The translations under genes and the position numbers were made by a program. The notes beneath the pieces are model-generated. The model searched no databases, was not told the DNA's origin, and was given only the letters and a program-made list of their open reading frames with translations. From NCBI RefSeq assembly GCF_015624485.1, contig NZ_CP061378.1, positions 2,542,001 to 2,606,000 of the forward strand: a stretch of 64,000 nt of DNA. The letters are read 5' to 3'. Source of the DNA: Bradyrhizobium genosp. L (GTDB lineage: Bacteria; Pseudomonadota; Alphaproteobacteria; Rhizobiales; Xanthobacteraceae). Position 1 is the stretch's first letter. The number at the start of each line of letters is the position of its first letter. Positions 17,421-25,604 of this stretch are shown piece by piece.

Positions 17421-18812
17421 ATGGTAAGTTCCAATTTAGACGTTTCCGAGATTTTTGTGGAGCGGGAGGGCCAGCGCGGTGCGATGCACACGCGGCATCT
17501 CAACGAACAGCTGGTTCGCGTTCTCAAAACCATCGGTTACGACGTCGGCTTCCGAAAGGGGCAAGGCCAGTATCTCTTCGATCGTCAGGGTGCTCGTTAC
17601 CTCGATCTATTGAGCGGATTTGGCGTTTTTGCGATTGGCCGCAATCATCCGGCGCTACGCAGTGCGCTGAAGAGCGTGCTCGACGCCGATTTGCCGAATC
17701 TCGTGCAGCTGGACGTCTCCACGCTCGCCGGCGTGCTTGCGGAACGGCTGCTGGAACATGTTCCATATCTGGACAAGGTGTTTTTCGCCAATTCCGGGGC
17801 AGAAACCGTCGAAGCCGCGATCAAGTTCGCGCGCGGCGCCACCGGCCGTCCCGGCATCGTCTATTGCAGCCATTCGTTCCACGGCCTGTCCTACGGCGCG
17901 CTGTCGCTGACCGATGATTCGAATTTCCGCGGCGGCTTCGAGCCGCTGCTGCCGGGCTGCACGGCGATCCCCTTCAACGATCTCGAAGCGCTGGAGAAGG
18001 CGCTGTCGTCGCGCCAGGTCGGCGCCTTCATCGTCGAGCCGATCCAGGGCAAGGGCGTCAACATGCCCACCGACGAGTTCCTGCCCGGCGCGCTGGCGCT
18101 GTGCCGCAAATACGGCACGCTGTTCATCGCCGACGAGATTCAGACCGGCATCGGCCGCACCGGAAAGTTCCTCGCCATCGAGCACTGGGGCATCGAGCCC
18201 GACATGGTGCTGCTGGCGAAGGCGTTGTCCGGCGGCCACGTGCCGATCGGCGCGCTGCTGACGCGCAAGAACATCTTCGACAAGATATTCAACCAGATGG
18301 ATCGCGCCGTGGTGCACGGCTCGACCTTCGCCAAGAACGATCTGGCGATGGCCGCCGGCATCGCCACGCTCGACGTGATGAAGAGCGAGAAGCTGGTGGA
18401 GAATGCCGCCAAGCGCGGCGCCGAGCTGCGTCTGGCGCTGACGCGCATGGTGCCGGGCTACGAGCTCCTGAAGGAAGTCCGCGGCAAGGGCCTGATGATC
18501 GGCGTCGAATTCGGTCCGCCGAAATCGCTGCGCCTGAAGGCGTCGTGGAACCTGCTAGAGACCGCCAACAAAGGCCTGTTCTGCCAGCTCATCACGGTGC
18601 CGCTGTTCAAGGATCACAAGATCCTCACCCAGGTCGCTGGCCACGGTCTCCATACCATCAAGCTGCTGCCGCCGCTCGTCATCACCGAGCAGGATTGCAG
18701 CTGGATCGAGAAATCCTTCGACGAGGTGATCGCCGCCAGCCACAAGGTGCCCGGCGCGATCTGGTCGCTCGGCAAGACGCTGGTCGACAACGCGGTCAGA
18801 AAGTCAGCGTAG
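17421..18812 (+). CDS. hpnO: Aminotransferase HpnO (aminobacteriohopanetriol synthesis)
   Basis: 463 residues, class III PLP aminotransferase. The PLP Asp is in LFIADEIQTGIGRTGKF and the Schiff-base Lys is in VLLAKALSGGHVP. Other family segments are SGAETVEAAIKFARGATGR and HSFHGLSYGALSLT. In hopanoid loci this enzyme puts the amino group on the side chain to give aminobacteriohopanetriol. The gene context favours HpnO over acetylornithine/ornithine aminotransferase, which have the same motifs. No strong ribosome-binding site is visible before the ATG at 17421. Confidence 0.88.
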   Translation: MVSSNLDVSEIFVEREGQRGAMHTRHLNEQLVRVLKTIGYDVGFRKGQGQYLFDRQGARYLDLLSGFGVFAIGRNHPALRSALKSVLDADLPNLVQLDVSTLAGVLAERLLEHVPYLDKVFFANSGAETVEAAIKFARGATGRPGIVYCSHSFHGLSYGALSLTDDSNFRGGFEPLLPGCTAIPFNDLEALEKALSSRQVGAFIVEPIQGKGVNMPTDEFLPGALALCRKYGTLFIADEIQTGIGRTGKFLAIEHWGIEPDMVLLAKALSGGHVPIGALLTRKNIFDKIFNQMDRAVVHGSTFAKNDLAMAAGIATLDVMKSEKLVENAAKRGAELRLALTRMVPGYELLKEVRGKGLMIGVEFGPPKSLRLKASWNLLETANKGLFCQLITVPLFKDHKILTQVAGHGLHTIKLLPPLVITEQDCSWIEKSFDEVIAASHKVPGAIWSLGKTLVDNAVRKSA

Positions 18813-18816
18813 TTTC

Positions 18817-18898
18817 GTAGGGCGGGTTAGGCGAAGACGTAACCCGCCGCTGACTTGCGATAGATCGGCCGATTACGCCTTCGGCTAATCCGCCCTAC
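18817..18898. repeat. Dispersed palindromic repeat (GTAGGGCGG type)
   Basis: It opens with GTAGGGCGGGTTAGGCGAAG and closes with CTTCGGCTAATCCGCCCTAC, an imperfect inverted repeat of about 82 bases. This is a common rhizobial intergenic repeat. It sits between the convergent ends of hpnO and the anti-sigma gene. Confidence 0.85.
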
Positions 18899-18903
18899 AA
18901 AAC

Positions 18904-19680
18904 TCATCCTTCCTTGTTCGCCTGCATCGCAGTCTCGAACTTGTCGCCGAACTCCGTCAGCTCGTCGGCGCCGATGTCGCTGACGGCCCAGTAGTTCAGG
19001 CCGCGGTCGCTCCAGCGGCGGATGTTGAAGCCTTGCAACGTCGTGATCGTCGCCGGGCGGCGTTCGGTGTTCGCGGTCTGCGCCACGAACAGGTTGATCA
19101 CGTGTTGCCTCCGCTTGTAGACCACGGCGCCGATCTCGCGGGTGTTGACGTAGTCGAGCCGGCCGCCGATCAGGGTGAAGCCCTGCGCGGTGAGGTCGAT
19201 CACCGGCGGCGAGACGTCGAGCTTGCCGTTGAACCACGGCTTCACCGTGTGCTGGTCGGTCGAGATCACGTCGGTGAGGTGGCCGGCCTGCAGCGAGCGC
19301 AGATGCGCCGACACCACTTCGGACTCGATACGCTGCTCGTCGTCATTGCGCAGCGCGATCGCGAACAGCCCGGTGGCGGCGATCGCCGACACCGCGGAGC
19401 CCATCGCGAAGCCGCGCAGCACCGAGCGCCGGCTGGGTGCGCCTTGTACTTGCGTTTGCGGCTGCGGCAGCGCCTTCTCGATCTTCCGGCGCAGCTCGAG
19501 CGGCGCCTTGTAGCGCACCTCGCTCTCGGCCATGGCCTGGCGGATCTCCTGGTATTCCTTCATCAGCGCGGCGCAGTGCGCGCAGCCTTCGACATGGGCT
19601 TCCACCTCGCGCGCATGGCCGGCGTCGAGCTCGCCGTCGAGCAGCGCGTGGATCAGCACTTCGGCTTCCTCGCAGTTCAT
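18904..19680 (-). CDS. Membrane anti-sigma factor with ZAS-type zinc motif
   Basis: 258 residues. The N-terminus carries the zinc-binding anti-sigma motif C3...H29-x3-C33-x2-C36 (HVEGCAHC). A basic linker with RRSVLRGFAMG leads into a single membrane segment (AVSAIAATGLFAIAL, about residues 95-109). The C-terminal 150 residues are periplasmic and beta-rich. It binds and holds the ECF sigma factor encoded just upstream until a signal is received. The genes overlap by ATGA (19677-19680). The RR pair before the hydrophobic stretch looks Tat-like but is probably a stop-transfer anchor. Confidence 0.85.
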   Translation of the reverse strand: MNCEEAEVLIHALLDGELDAGHAREVEAHVEGCAHCAALMKEYQEIRQAMAESEVRYKAPLELRRKIEKALPQPQTQVQGAPSRRSVLRGFAMGSAVSAIAATGLFAIALRNDDEQRIESEVVSAHLRSLQAGHLTDVISTDQHTVKPWFNGKLDVSPPVIDLTAQGFTLIGGRLDYVNTREIGAVVYKRRQHVINLFVAQTANTERRPATITTLQGFNIRRWSDRGLNYWAVSDIGADELTEFGDKFETAMQANKEG

Positions 19681-20234
19681 TTCACGTGCTCCTGTTCCGC
19701 CAGCCAGGCCGATCGCAGCATGGCGCGGGCGCGCGCGAGGCGGGACATCACGGTGCCCACGGGCACGGCGGCGACATCGGCGATCTCGCGGTATGAAAGA
19801 TTCTGGATTTCCCTGAGCACAAAGGTCTCGCGGAACGGCTCGGCGAGTGCCGCCACCAGCTTGCGCACGGTGTCGCCGTCGAAGCGGCGCAGCAGCGTCT
19901 TCTCCGGCGTCTCCGGGGCTTCATTCCACATCGGTGCCTGATCGGCGCCTTCGGGAAGTTCCTCGACCACGGTCGGCGCGGACTTGCGTCTGGCATATTC
20001 GGCGCGGCAGACATTGCGCAGGATCGCGAACAGCCACGGCTTCATCGCCGGCCCGCGATAGCTGTCGAAATGCTTGTAGGCGCGCAGGTAGCATTCCTGC
20101 ACCGCGTCCTCGGCGTCGGCGGCATCGCGCAAGAGATAGCGCGCCAGCGTGTAGGCATCGTCGAGATAGGGCAGCGCCGCCTCGCGGAAGCGCCGCGCCC
20201 TTTCCGGATCGTCTTGCGTCGCTTTCGCAACCAT
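19677..20234 (-). CDS. ECF-family RNA polymerase sigma factor
   Basis: 185 residues. Region 2 is clear (LARYLLRDAADAEDAVQECYLRA, then PWLFAILRNVCRAEYARR) and so is region 4 (LREIQNLSYREIADVAAVPVGTVMSRLARAR). I chose the ATG at 20234 (MVAKATQDD). A longer frame begins with a TTG at 20354 but would overlap the cupredoxin gene. It is the third gene of a minus-strand operon with the phosphoesterase and cupredoxin upstream and its anti-sigma factor downstream. Confidence 0.88.
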   Translation of the reverse strand: MVAKATQDDPERARRFREAALPYLDDAYTLARYLLRDAADAEDAVQECYLRAYKHFDSYRGPAMKPWLFAILRNVCRAEYARRKSAPTVVEELPEGADQAPMWNEAPETPEKTLLRRFDGDTVRKLVAALAEPFRETFVLREIQNLSYREIADVAAVPVGTVMSRLARARAMLRSAWLAEQEHVK

Positions 20235-20346
20235 CTTGTCCTGCCCGGCATGTCCTGAGACGGCTTGTCCTGAAACGATTTGCGCCCGGCCGGGGGCGGA
20301 AGCCACCCACCGGCCGGGCATGGTTGTGATGGTGTGGCTGGTCACG

Positions 20347-20673
20347 TTACCCAACCTTGATGCTGCCTGTCATGTGCGGATGCAGCGAGCAGAAATACTT
20401 GTATTCGCCGGCTTCCGTGAAGGTGAACGAGAAGCTGCCGTCGGTGTCCATCGTCTTGGAGCGGAATTTGCCCGCACACACCACGGTGTGCGGGATGTCG
20501 TCGCGGTTGGTCCAGGTCACGGTGGTGCCCGGCTTCACCTCGAGCTGGGCCGGCACGAACACGAAGTTATCGATATGGACCGCAACGGGGTCCTCGGCGC
20601 GGGCGGCGGTGACGGGCAGCAGCATGGTCGCGACCACGGCGATGCCGAAGTCGCGGCGATTGATCGAGCTCAT
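20347..20673 (-). CDS. Periplasmic cupredoxin (plastocyanin/amicyanin-like)
   Basis: 108 residues with a Tat-like signal (INRRDFGIAVVATMLLP, cleaved near ARA-ED). The type I copper ligands are all present: H62 (IPHTVV), C95, H98 and M101 (YFCSLHPHMTG). It should bind one copper and carry electrons or buffer copper in the periplasm. The gene starts 12 bases after the phosphoesterase stop, so they are co-transcribed. A role linked to the sigma factor's signal (for example copper or redox) is inferred from position only. Confidence 0.88.
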   Translation of the reverse strand: MSSINRRDFGIAVVATMLLPVTAARAEDPVAVHIDNFVFVPAQLEVKPGTTVTWTNRDDIPHTVVCAGKFRSKTMDTDGSFSFTFTEAGEYKYFCSLHPHMTGSIKVG

Positions 20674-20685
20674 CGGTTGATTCCC

Positions 20686-21636
20686 TTAACCCTGCAGCGG
20701 CGTGTCGATGATCGCCAGCGGCTGGCTGTTCTGCTTGAAGTTGATGCTGGCGACGCCGAGCATGCTGCGCAGCTTGGCGTCCTCGACCTTCATCGGACCG
20801 GGCGAGGGGGCTGCTCCCGGTGCCGGCTGCGGGAAGGCGGTGGAACGCGCGGTGTGGAAGGTGACGTTGCCCTCGACCTTCTGCATCACCTGGTGGATGT
20901 GGCCGTTGAGCACGGTGACCGAGCCGAAGCCCTTGACGTATTCCAGCGCGCGGGCGCCGTCCTCGGTGCCCCAGCCCCATTGCGGATAGACCGTCCACAG
21001 CGGGATGTGGGCGAACAGCACGATCGGCGTCGACTTGGAGCGGCCCTTGAGGTCGTTCTCCAGCCATTCCAGCTGCTCGTTGCCGAGATTGCCGAGGCCG
21101 CCGCCCTTGAGGTCGACGACGTTGACGAGGCCGATGAAGTGCACGCCGCCGGCATCGAAGGAATAGTAGCCGGCGCCCTTGGTGCCGCGACCGTAGCGCT
21201 CCTTGTAGAACTTGACCTCCTCGTCGATGAAATCATGCTCGCCCGGCACATAGTGCACGTCGAGCTTGGCCTGCGAGATGATGCGCTCGGCATCGTCGAA
21301 TTCGGAGGCCTTCGACAGATGCGTGATGTCGCCGGTGTGGATCATGAAGGACGGCTTCATCGGCATCGCGCGTACCTTGTTGATCGCCTCCTCCAGCGTG
21401 CCGATGGCGTTCGGATTGGCCGGCTTGTCGAAGCCGACATGGCTGTCGCTGATCTGCATGAAGGTCATGCCGCCGGCTTCCGCGGCTGCGGCCGAGCCGA
21501 CGATGCCGAGCGAATGCGGCACGCCGCCGGTGATCGTCCACACCACGCCGGTGCCGGCCCAGGTCATGCATTCCAGCACCTTGCGTCGGCTGATGCCTTT
21601 GTCCTCGTCGTGGTGGTCGTGATCGTGTCCGCTCAT
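20686..21636 (-). CDS. Tat-exported calcineurin-like metallophosphoesterase
   Basis: 316 residues. The N-terminus is His/Asp-rich (GHDHDHHDED) and runs into a Tat-type signal (ISRRKVLECMTWAGTG). Metallophosphoesterase motifs follow in order: ISDSHVGF (DxH), HTGDITHL (GD), GEHDF (usually GNHD), FAHIPLW and NGHIHQ (GHxH). It should be a two-metal phosphohydrolase acting in the periplasm; the substrate is unknown. The Asn-to-Glu change in GNHD is unusual. I chose the ATG at 21636 because it has a GGAGA site and starts just before the Tat signal; the longer frame upstream is low-complexity. Confidence 0.85.
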   Translation of the reverse strand: MSGHDHDHHDEDKGISRRKVLECMTWAGTGVVWTITGGVPHSLGIVGSAAAAEAGGMTFMQISDSHVGFDKPANPNAIGTLEEAINKVRAMPMKPSFMIHTGDITHLSKASEFDDAERIISQAKLDVHYVPGEHDFIDEEVKFYKERYGRGTKGAGYYSFDAGGVHFIGLVNVVDLKGGGLGNLGNEQLEWLENDLKGRSKSTPIVLFAHIPLWTVYPQWGWGTEDGARALEYVKGFGSVTVLNGHIHQVMQKVEGNVTFHTARSTAFPQPAPGAAPSPGPMKVEDAKLRSMLGVASINFKQNSQPLAIIDTPLQG

Positions 21637-21913
21637 GGGCTGTCTCCGGTGAAGCTCCCTTGGCCCCCCTTGGGCCCAGGGATTGGGTTCCGGGGACGTG
21701 ACTGGCGGGGGTGGGGGTTTATTCCCGCCACCACCGCCAAGGCGGGATGGCGCGGTGACGAATTCGTGAGCGGCGGGATTGTGCGCTGCGGTCACGGACC
21801 GGGGCGCAACATAGATGAACGGCCGCAACAAAGCTGTCTTGCAGCCGTCAGCATAATGTCAGCGGTTTTGCGTAAGCCTTCCGGACTTCGTTTGCCAAAC
21901 CGGGAGAGCAACA

Positions 21914-22129
21914 ATGAGCGACCACGCAGGCGTTGATCACCACCACAAGGCAGCTGAACACCACGAGCACGCGGCGCGTCACCACCGCGAAGCCGCCAAG
22001 CACCACGAAGCTGGCGACCACGAGAAGGCCGCGCACCACGCCCACACCGCCTATGGCCACGCCAGCCACGCCGAGCATCATCACACCGAGGCCAGCCGGC
22101 ATCACGCCGAGCACCACGGCAAGCACTAA
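21914..22129 (+). CDS. Small histidine-rich protein
   Basis: 71 residues, of which well over a third are His, with Ala, Glu, Lys and Asp making up most of the rest (HHHKAAEHHEHAARHH, HHAHTAYGHASHAEHHH). There is no signal peptide or membrane segment. The pattern suggests amphipathic helices and metal (Ni, Zn or Cu) binding or buffering. A GGGAGA ribosome-binding site precedes the ATG, and a hairpin with a T-rich tail follows at 22161. It is divergent from the phosphoesterase operon. Function unknown. Confidence 0.8.
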   Translation: MSDHAGVDHHHKAAEHHEHAARHHREAAKHHEAGDHEKAAHHAHTAYGHASHAEHHHTEASRHHAEHHGKH

Positions 22130-22160
22130 GAAGCGTTTCAGTACTGCGTGCGTCGCGTGC

Positions 22161-22192
22161 GCCGTCCCTGCAAGGGGACGGCGTTTTCTTTG
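22161..22192 (+). terminator. Rho-independent terminator after the His-rich gene
   Basis: GCCGTCCC pairs with GGGACGGC around a short loop, followed by GTTTTCTTT. Confidence 0.8.
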
Positions 22193-22292
22193 TTGATGTC
22201 ACGCGACCGCAGCGGCGCACGGTCGAGGCGCCGCGGCGGGCGCGGCGCGCCCGACCGTGATCACGTGGCGCATGCAGCATTCTGCGATGAAG

Positions 22293-22312
22293 AAATCTCC
22301 TATAGGAGATTT
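22293..22312. promoter_or_regulatory. Perfect 20-base palindrome, candidate operator
   Basis: AAATCTCCTATAGGAGATTT is a perfect palindrome 90 bases upstream of the autotransporter start, in an AT-rich patch. Its size and symmetry fit a dimeric repressor such as a GntR-family protein. No such regulator is encoded nearby. Confidence 0.6.
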
Positions 22313-22402
22313 ATCTTTCATAATAGATTTTCTGTGTTAGCTTTCCTGCACAGGCGCAACAGACGCCGTCGAGGGACGCTAATCACAACGGGGAGGTTCA
22401 CC

Positions 22403-24343
22403 GTGACGTTGAAATCGGTGATGCCGGCCGCAGCCTTGCTGCTGGCCGCGGGGATGCCTGTCGCCGGCGCGCAGGCGCAGCAGCTTGGGACGATCTACGG
22501 TTTTGGCGACAGCCTGCTCGACGTGTCGCGCAACTGCCCGATCGCGTTTCCGCAATCGGCGCCCTACGGGGCCTGCGGCAACGGCAAGGGCACGCTGCAA
22601 TGGTTGCCCGACTTCACGAGCTACAGTTTCATCAAGTCGAACGACTACGCCTACAACGGTGTCGGCAACGGCGTATTTCCGGCGTTCAACGGCGGCCCGA
22701 CGGTCGCGCAGCAGATCGTCGAGTTCACCAGCGCCGGCCGCAGCTTTCAGCCCAACGATTTGATCGTGGTCGGCGGCATGCCGAACAATTGGGGCGCGAT
22801 GTATCTCGGGCTGCCCGATGCGAACGGCGTGCCCTACACGCCGCAGACGCTGGCGGCCGCAACGCTGTCGCAGCAGTACGGCAACTTCGCGCAGCTGATC
22901 AAAGCCGGCGGGCACAATTTCATCGCCGAGAACATGTTCGCGTCGTCGACCTACAACTGGTACTACATCGGCGGCTTCTTCCCGAACGGCCCGCCCTACA
23001 ACCAGATCCCGGATCTGCCGATCGCGCGGCAATTCTTCGGGCTGGTCAACGATAATCTCGCCGCCACGCTGGCGCCGCTCGCAGCGCCCGGCGTGCGCAT
23101 CCACATCGTCGATCTCGCCGCGATCTACACCCGCGCCTACACCGATCCGGCGAGCCTCGGTTTCAAGACCGGCACTGCCTGCATCTTCGACGGCAACTGC
23201 CTGACCGCGTCAAAGGACGTGCAGAACCAGCACTTCATGTACGACCTGCATCCGACCGAGGCGGGCTATGCGGTGATCGCGCGCTATGAGGCGAACCTGC
23301 TCGCGGCACAGGACGGCCTCGCCGCGCAGGGCGATCTCGCCCAAATCACCGCGCAGAATTTTTCCAACGCGATCTTCGCGCGGCTGGATGCCTACCGCTT
23401 CGCCGATGCCGGCGTCGCAGGCAGCGTCGCGGCCTATCAGGCCTATGCGTCGATGGATCGGCCGGGCATCGCCACCAAGGCGCCGCCGGCGCGCCTGGCA
23501 CCGGAGCAGCCGCTCTCGGTCTACATGGCGGCAAGCTACGGCAGCGGCAGTATCGGCGATCGCTTCAGCGCCGACGGCAACGCGCGTGGCTTCGACTACA
23601 CGCTGGCCGGCGGAACGGTCGGCGCCGACGTCAAGATCAATCCCGACACCCGTATCGGCATCGCCTTCAACTATACCAACCCGGTCGCCGATCTCTCCGG
23701 CGGCACCGGGCACCTCAATCTCGACAGCTATCAGGTCGGCGGCTTCGCTTCCTTCACCTATCCACATCTCCTAACGGACATCGTCGCGACCTACGGCCAT
23801 CACGTCTACCAGATCGATCGTCCCGGCGTGATCGACACCATCCGCGGCAGCACCAGCGGCGACAGCTTCACCGCGGGGTTCAAGTCGGCCTATCTGTTCG
23901 ACGTCGGCCAGCTCAGGGTCGGCCCGCTGGTCGGACTCACCTACGATTACACGACCGTCAATCCCTATACCGAGACCGGCGATCCCATCATCACGCAATT
24001 TGTGGCGCGGCAGACGCTGGAGGGCCTGACCGGCAGCGCCGGCGTGCAGCTGCGCGCGCCGTTTGTGGTCGGCACCCAGCTCGTCAGCTCCTACCTCAAC
24101 CTGACGGCGGAGCACGACTTCCTGAGCGGCGGGCGCACGCTGCTCTCGGCGGAAACCGTGGCGCTGGCACTGCCGATCTACACATTGGTGCCCGGTAATC
24201 CCGACCGCACCTACGGCAAGATCGCAGGCGGCCTCAGCACGGCACTCGCGGGCAATGTCAGCGCGATGCTGACGGCGGCCGGCACGTTCGGAAACAGCAA
24301 TTCGCAGTTCGCGCTGCAGGGCGCCGTGAAGGTCGCATTCTAA
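22403..24343 (+). CDS. GDSL-type autotransporter esterase
   Basis: 646 residues: signal peptide (AAALLLAAGMPVAGAQA), GDSL hydrolase passenger, and a C-terminal autotransporter beta-barrel of about 270 residues ending in VKVAF, with the usual terminal Phe. The nucleophile is S37 in FGDSLLD; D281 and H283 are in DLHPTEAGY. The GxND block is not canonical (VGGMPNNWG). Such proteins are surface-anchored lipases/esterases. The start is GTG at 22403, preceded by GGGAGG. It is followed 23 bases later by an ABC-type binding protein, so the two may be one operon. Confidence 0.85.
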   Translation: MTLKSVMPAAALLLAAGMPVAGAQAQQLGTIYGFGDSLLDVSRNCPIAFPQSAPYGACGNGKGTLQWLPDFTSYSFIKSNDYAYNGVGNGVFPAFNGGPTVAQQIVEFTSAGRSFQPNDLIVVGGMPNNWGAMYLGLPDANGVPYTPQTLAAATLSQQYGNFAQLIKAGGHNFIAENMFASSTYNWYYIGGFFPNGPPYNQIPDLPIARQFFGLVNDNLAATLAPLAAPGVRIHIVDLAAIYTRAYTDPASLGFKTGTACIFDGNCLTASKDVQNQHFMYDLHPTEAGYAVIARYEANLLAAQDGLAAQGDLAQITAQNFSNAIFARLDAYRFADAGVAGSVAAYQAYASMDRPGIATKAPPARLAPEQPLSVYMAASYGSGSIGDRFSADGNARGFDYTLAGGTVGADVKINPDTRIGIAFNYTNPVADLSGGTGHLNLDSYQVGGFASFTYPHLLTDIVATYGHHVYQIDRPGVIDTIRGSTSGDSFTAGFKSAYLFDVGQLRVGPLVGLTYDYTTVNPYTETGDPIITQFVARQTLEGLTGSAGVQLRAPFVVGTQLVSSYLNLTAEHDFLSGGRTLLSAETVALALPIYTLVPGNPDRTYGKIAGGLSTALAGNVSAMLTAAGTFGNSNSQFALQGAVKVAF

Positions 24344-24366
24344 CTGGACATTTGAGGGAGGAGAGC

Positions 24367-25572
24367 ATGACCTGGTCACTGTTTCGCGGAAGCCTGCTGG
24401 CGACATTGTTGATCGCATCGAGCGCAGTGGCGCGTGCCGAGGACGCGCCGTTCCGGATCGGCGTGATCGACGACATGTCCGGCGTCTATTCCGGCAATGG
24501 CGGGCCGGGCACCGTGCTCGCCACAAGGATGGCGGTGGAGGATTTTGGCGGCAAGGTGCTGGGCCGCCCGATCGAGGTGATCTCGGCCGACCACCAGAGC
24601 AAGCCCGATATCGGCGCAGCACTTGCCCGCCAGTACATCGAGCAGCAGGGCGTCAGCATGATCATTCCGGGCGGTGCGAGCTCGGTGGGCCTCGCGGTGC
24701 AGGCGATCGCGCGGTCGCTGAAGAAGACCACGCTGGTCAGCGGCGGCTATGCGTCGAATTTCTCTGGCGACGGCTGCTCGCCCTACGGCACGCAATGGGC
24801 GCCCTCGACCAGCGAACTCTCTAAAACAATTGCCAAGGGCATCGTCGAGGGCGGCGGCAAGAAGTGGTTCTTCATCGTCGCCGACTATGTGTTCGGCAAG
24901 AATCTCGCGGCCGATGCCGGCGAGACCGTGACCGCCTCCGGCGGCACCATCGTCGGCCAGGTGCTGCATCCGCTCAACGTCACCGACCTCGCCTCGCAAT
25001 TGCTTGCCGCGCAGGGCTCCGGCGCCGACGTGATCGGCCTCGCCGACGCCGGTCCGGATCTCGTGCTCGCGATCAAGCAGGCACGGGAGTTCGGCGTCAG
25101 CGCCAAGCTCGCGACCATGCTCGTGTTCGAGAACAACGTCACCGCGCTCGGGCTCGACACCGCGCAGGGCTTGCGGCTGGCCGCGTCGTTCTACTGGGAC
25201 CTCAACGACGAGACCCGCGCCTGGTCGAAGCGCTTCATGGCCCGCAATGGCGACAAGGTGCCGACCATGGGTCACGTGCTCGCCTATCTCGCGACCACCC
25301 ACTACCTCAAGGCGGTCGCTGCCGTCGGCAGCGACGACGCGGCGCAGGTGCAGGCCAAAATGCTGCAGATGCCGATCGAGGGCAATCTGATCCAGCACGC
25401 CCACATCCAGGCCAACGGCCGCGTCGTCTCCGACATGCATATTTTCGAGGTCAAGGGTCCGAAGGAATCCAAGGGCCCGGCCGACATGTACAGACTGGTC
25501 GCGACACTGCCGGGCGACGGGCTGTTCGTGCCGGCCGAGAAGAGCGGCTGTCCCTATCTCGCTACGCGGTGA
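24367..25572 (+). CDS. ABC transporter substrate-binding protein, branched-chain amino acid type
   Basis: 401 residues. A signal peptide (LLATLLIASSAVARA) precedes a type I periplasmic binding fold (Peripla_BP_6). It starts FRIGVIDDMSGVYSG and contains KKWFFIVADYVFGKN and the late PTMGHVLAYLATTHYLKAV helix. A strong GGAGG lies just before the ATG at 24367. No permease or ATPase gene is nearby, so it must work with a distant transporter or act as an orphan binding protein. The aldehyde dehydrogenase after it suggests import of an alcohol- or aldehyde-yielding compound; that is inference. Confidence 0.85.
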   Translation: MTWSLFRGSLLATLLIASSAVARAEDAPFRIGVIDDMSGVYSGNGGPGTVLATRMAVEDFGGKVLGRPIEVISADHQSKPDIGAALARQYIEQQGVSMIIPGGASSVGLAVQAIARSLKKTTLVSGGYASNFSGDGCSPYGTQWAPSTSELSKTIAKGIVEGGGKKWFFIVADYVFGKNLAADAGETVTASGGTIVGQVLHPLNVTDLASQLLAAQGSGADVIGLADAGPDLVLAIKQAREFGVSAKLATMLVFENNVTALGLDTAQGLRLAASFYWDLNDETRAWSKRFMARNGDKVPTMGHVLAYLATTHYLKAVAAVGSDDAAQVQAKMLQMPIEGNLIQHAHIQANGRVVSDMHIFEVKGPKESKGPADMYRLVATLPGDGLFVPAEKSGCPYLATR

Positions 25573-25604
25573 GGAGCGGCCAATATGCAGAACAGGGTGA
25601 CGGA

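Noticed and set aside
20236..21936. 566-codon plus-strand frame
   Set aside because: Antisense to the cupredoxin and phosphoesterase genes, both of which have full motifs.
24864..25604. N-terminal extension of the aldehyde dehydrogenase frame
   Set aside because: It overlaps the binding-protein gene out of frame and is Arg-rich; the ATG at 25605 gives the normal family length.
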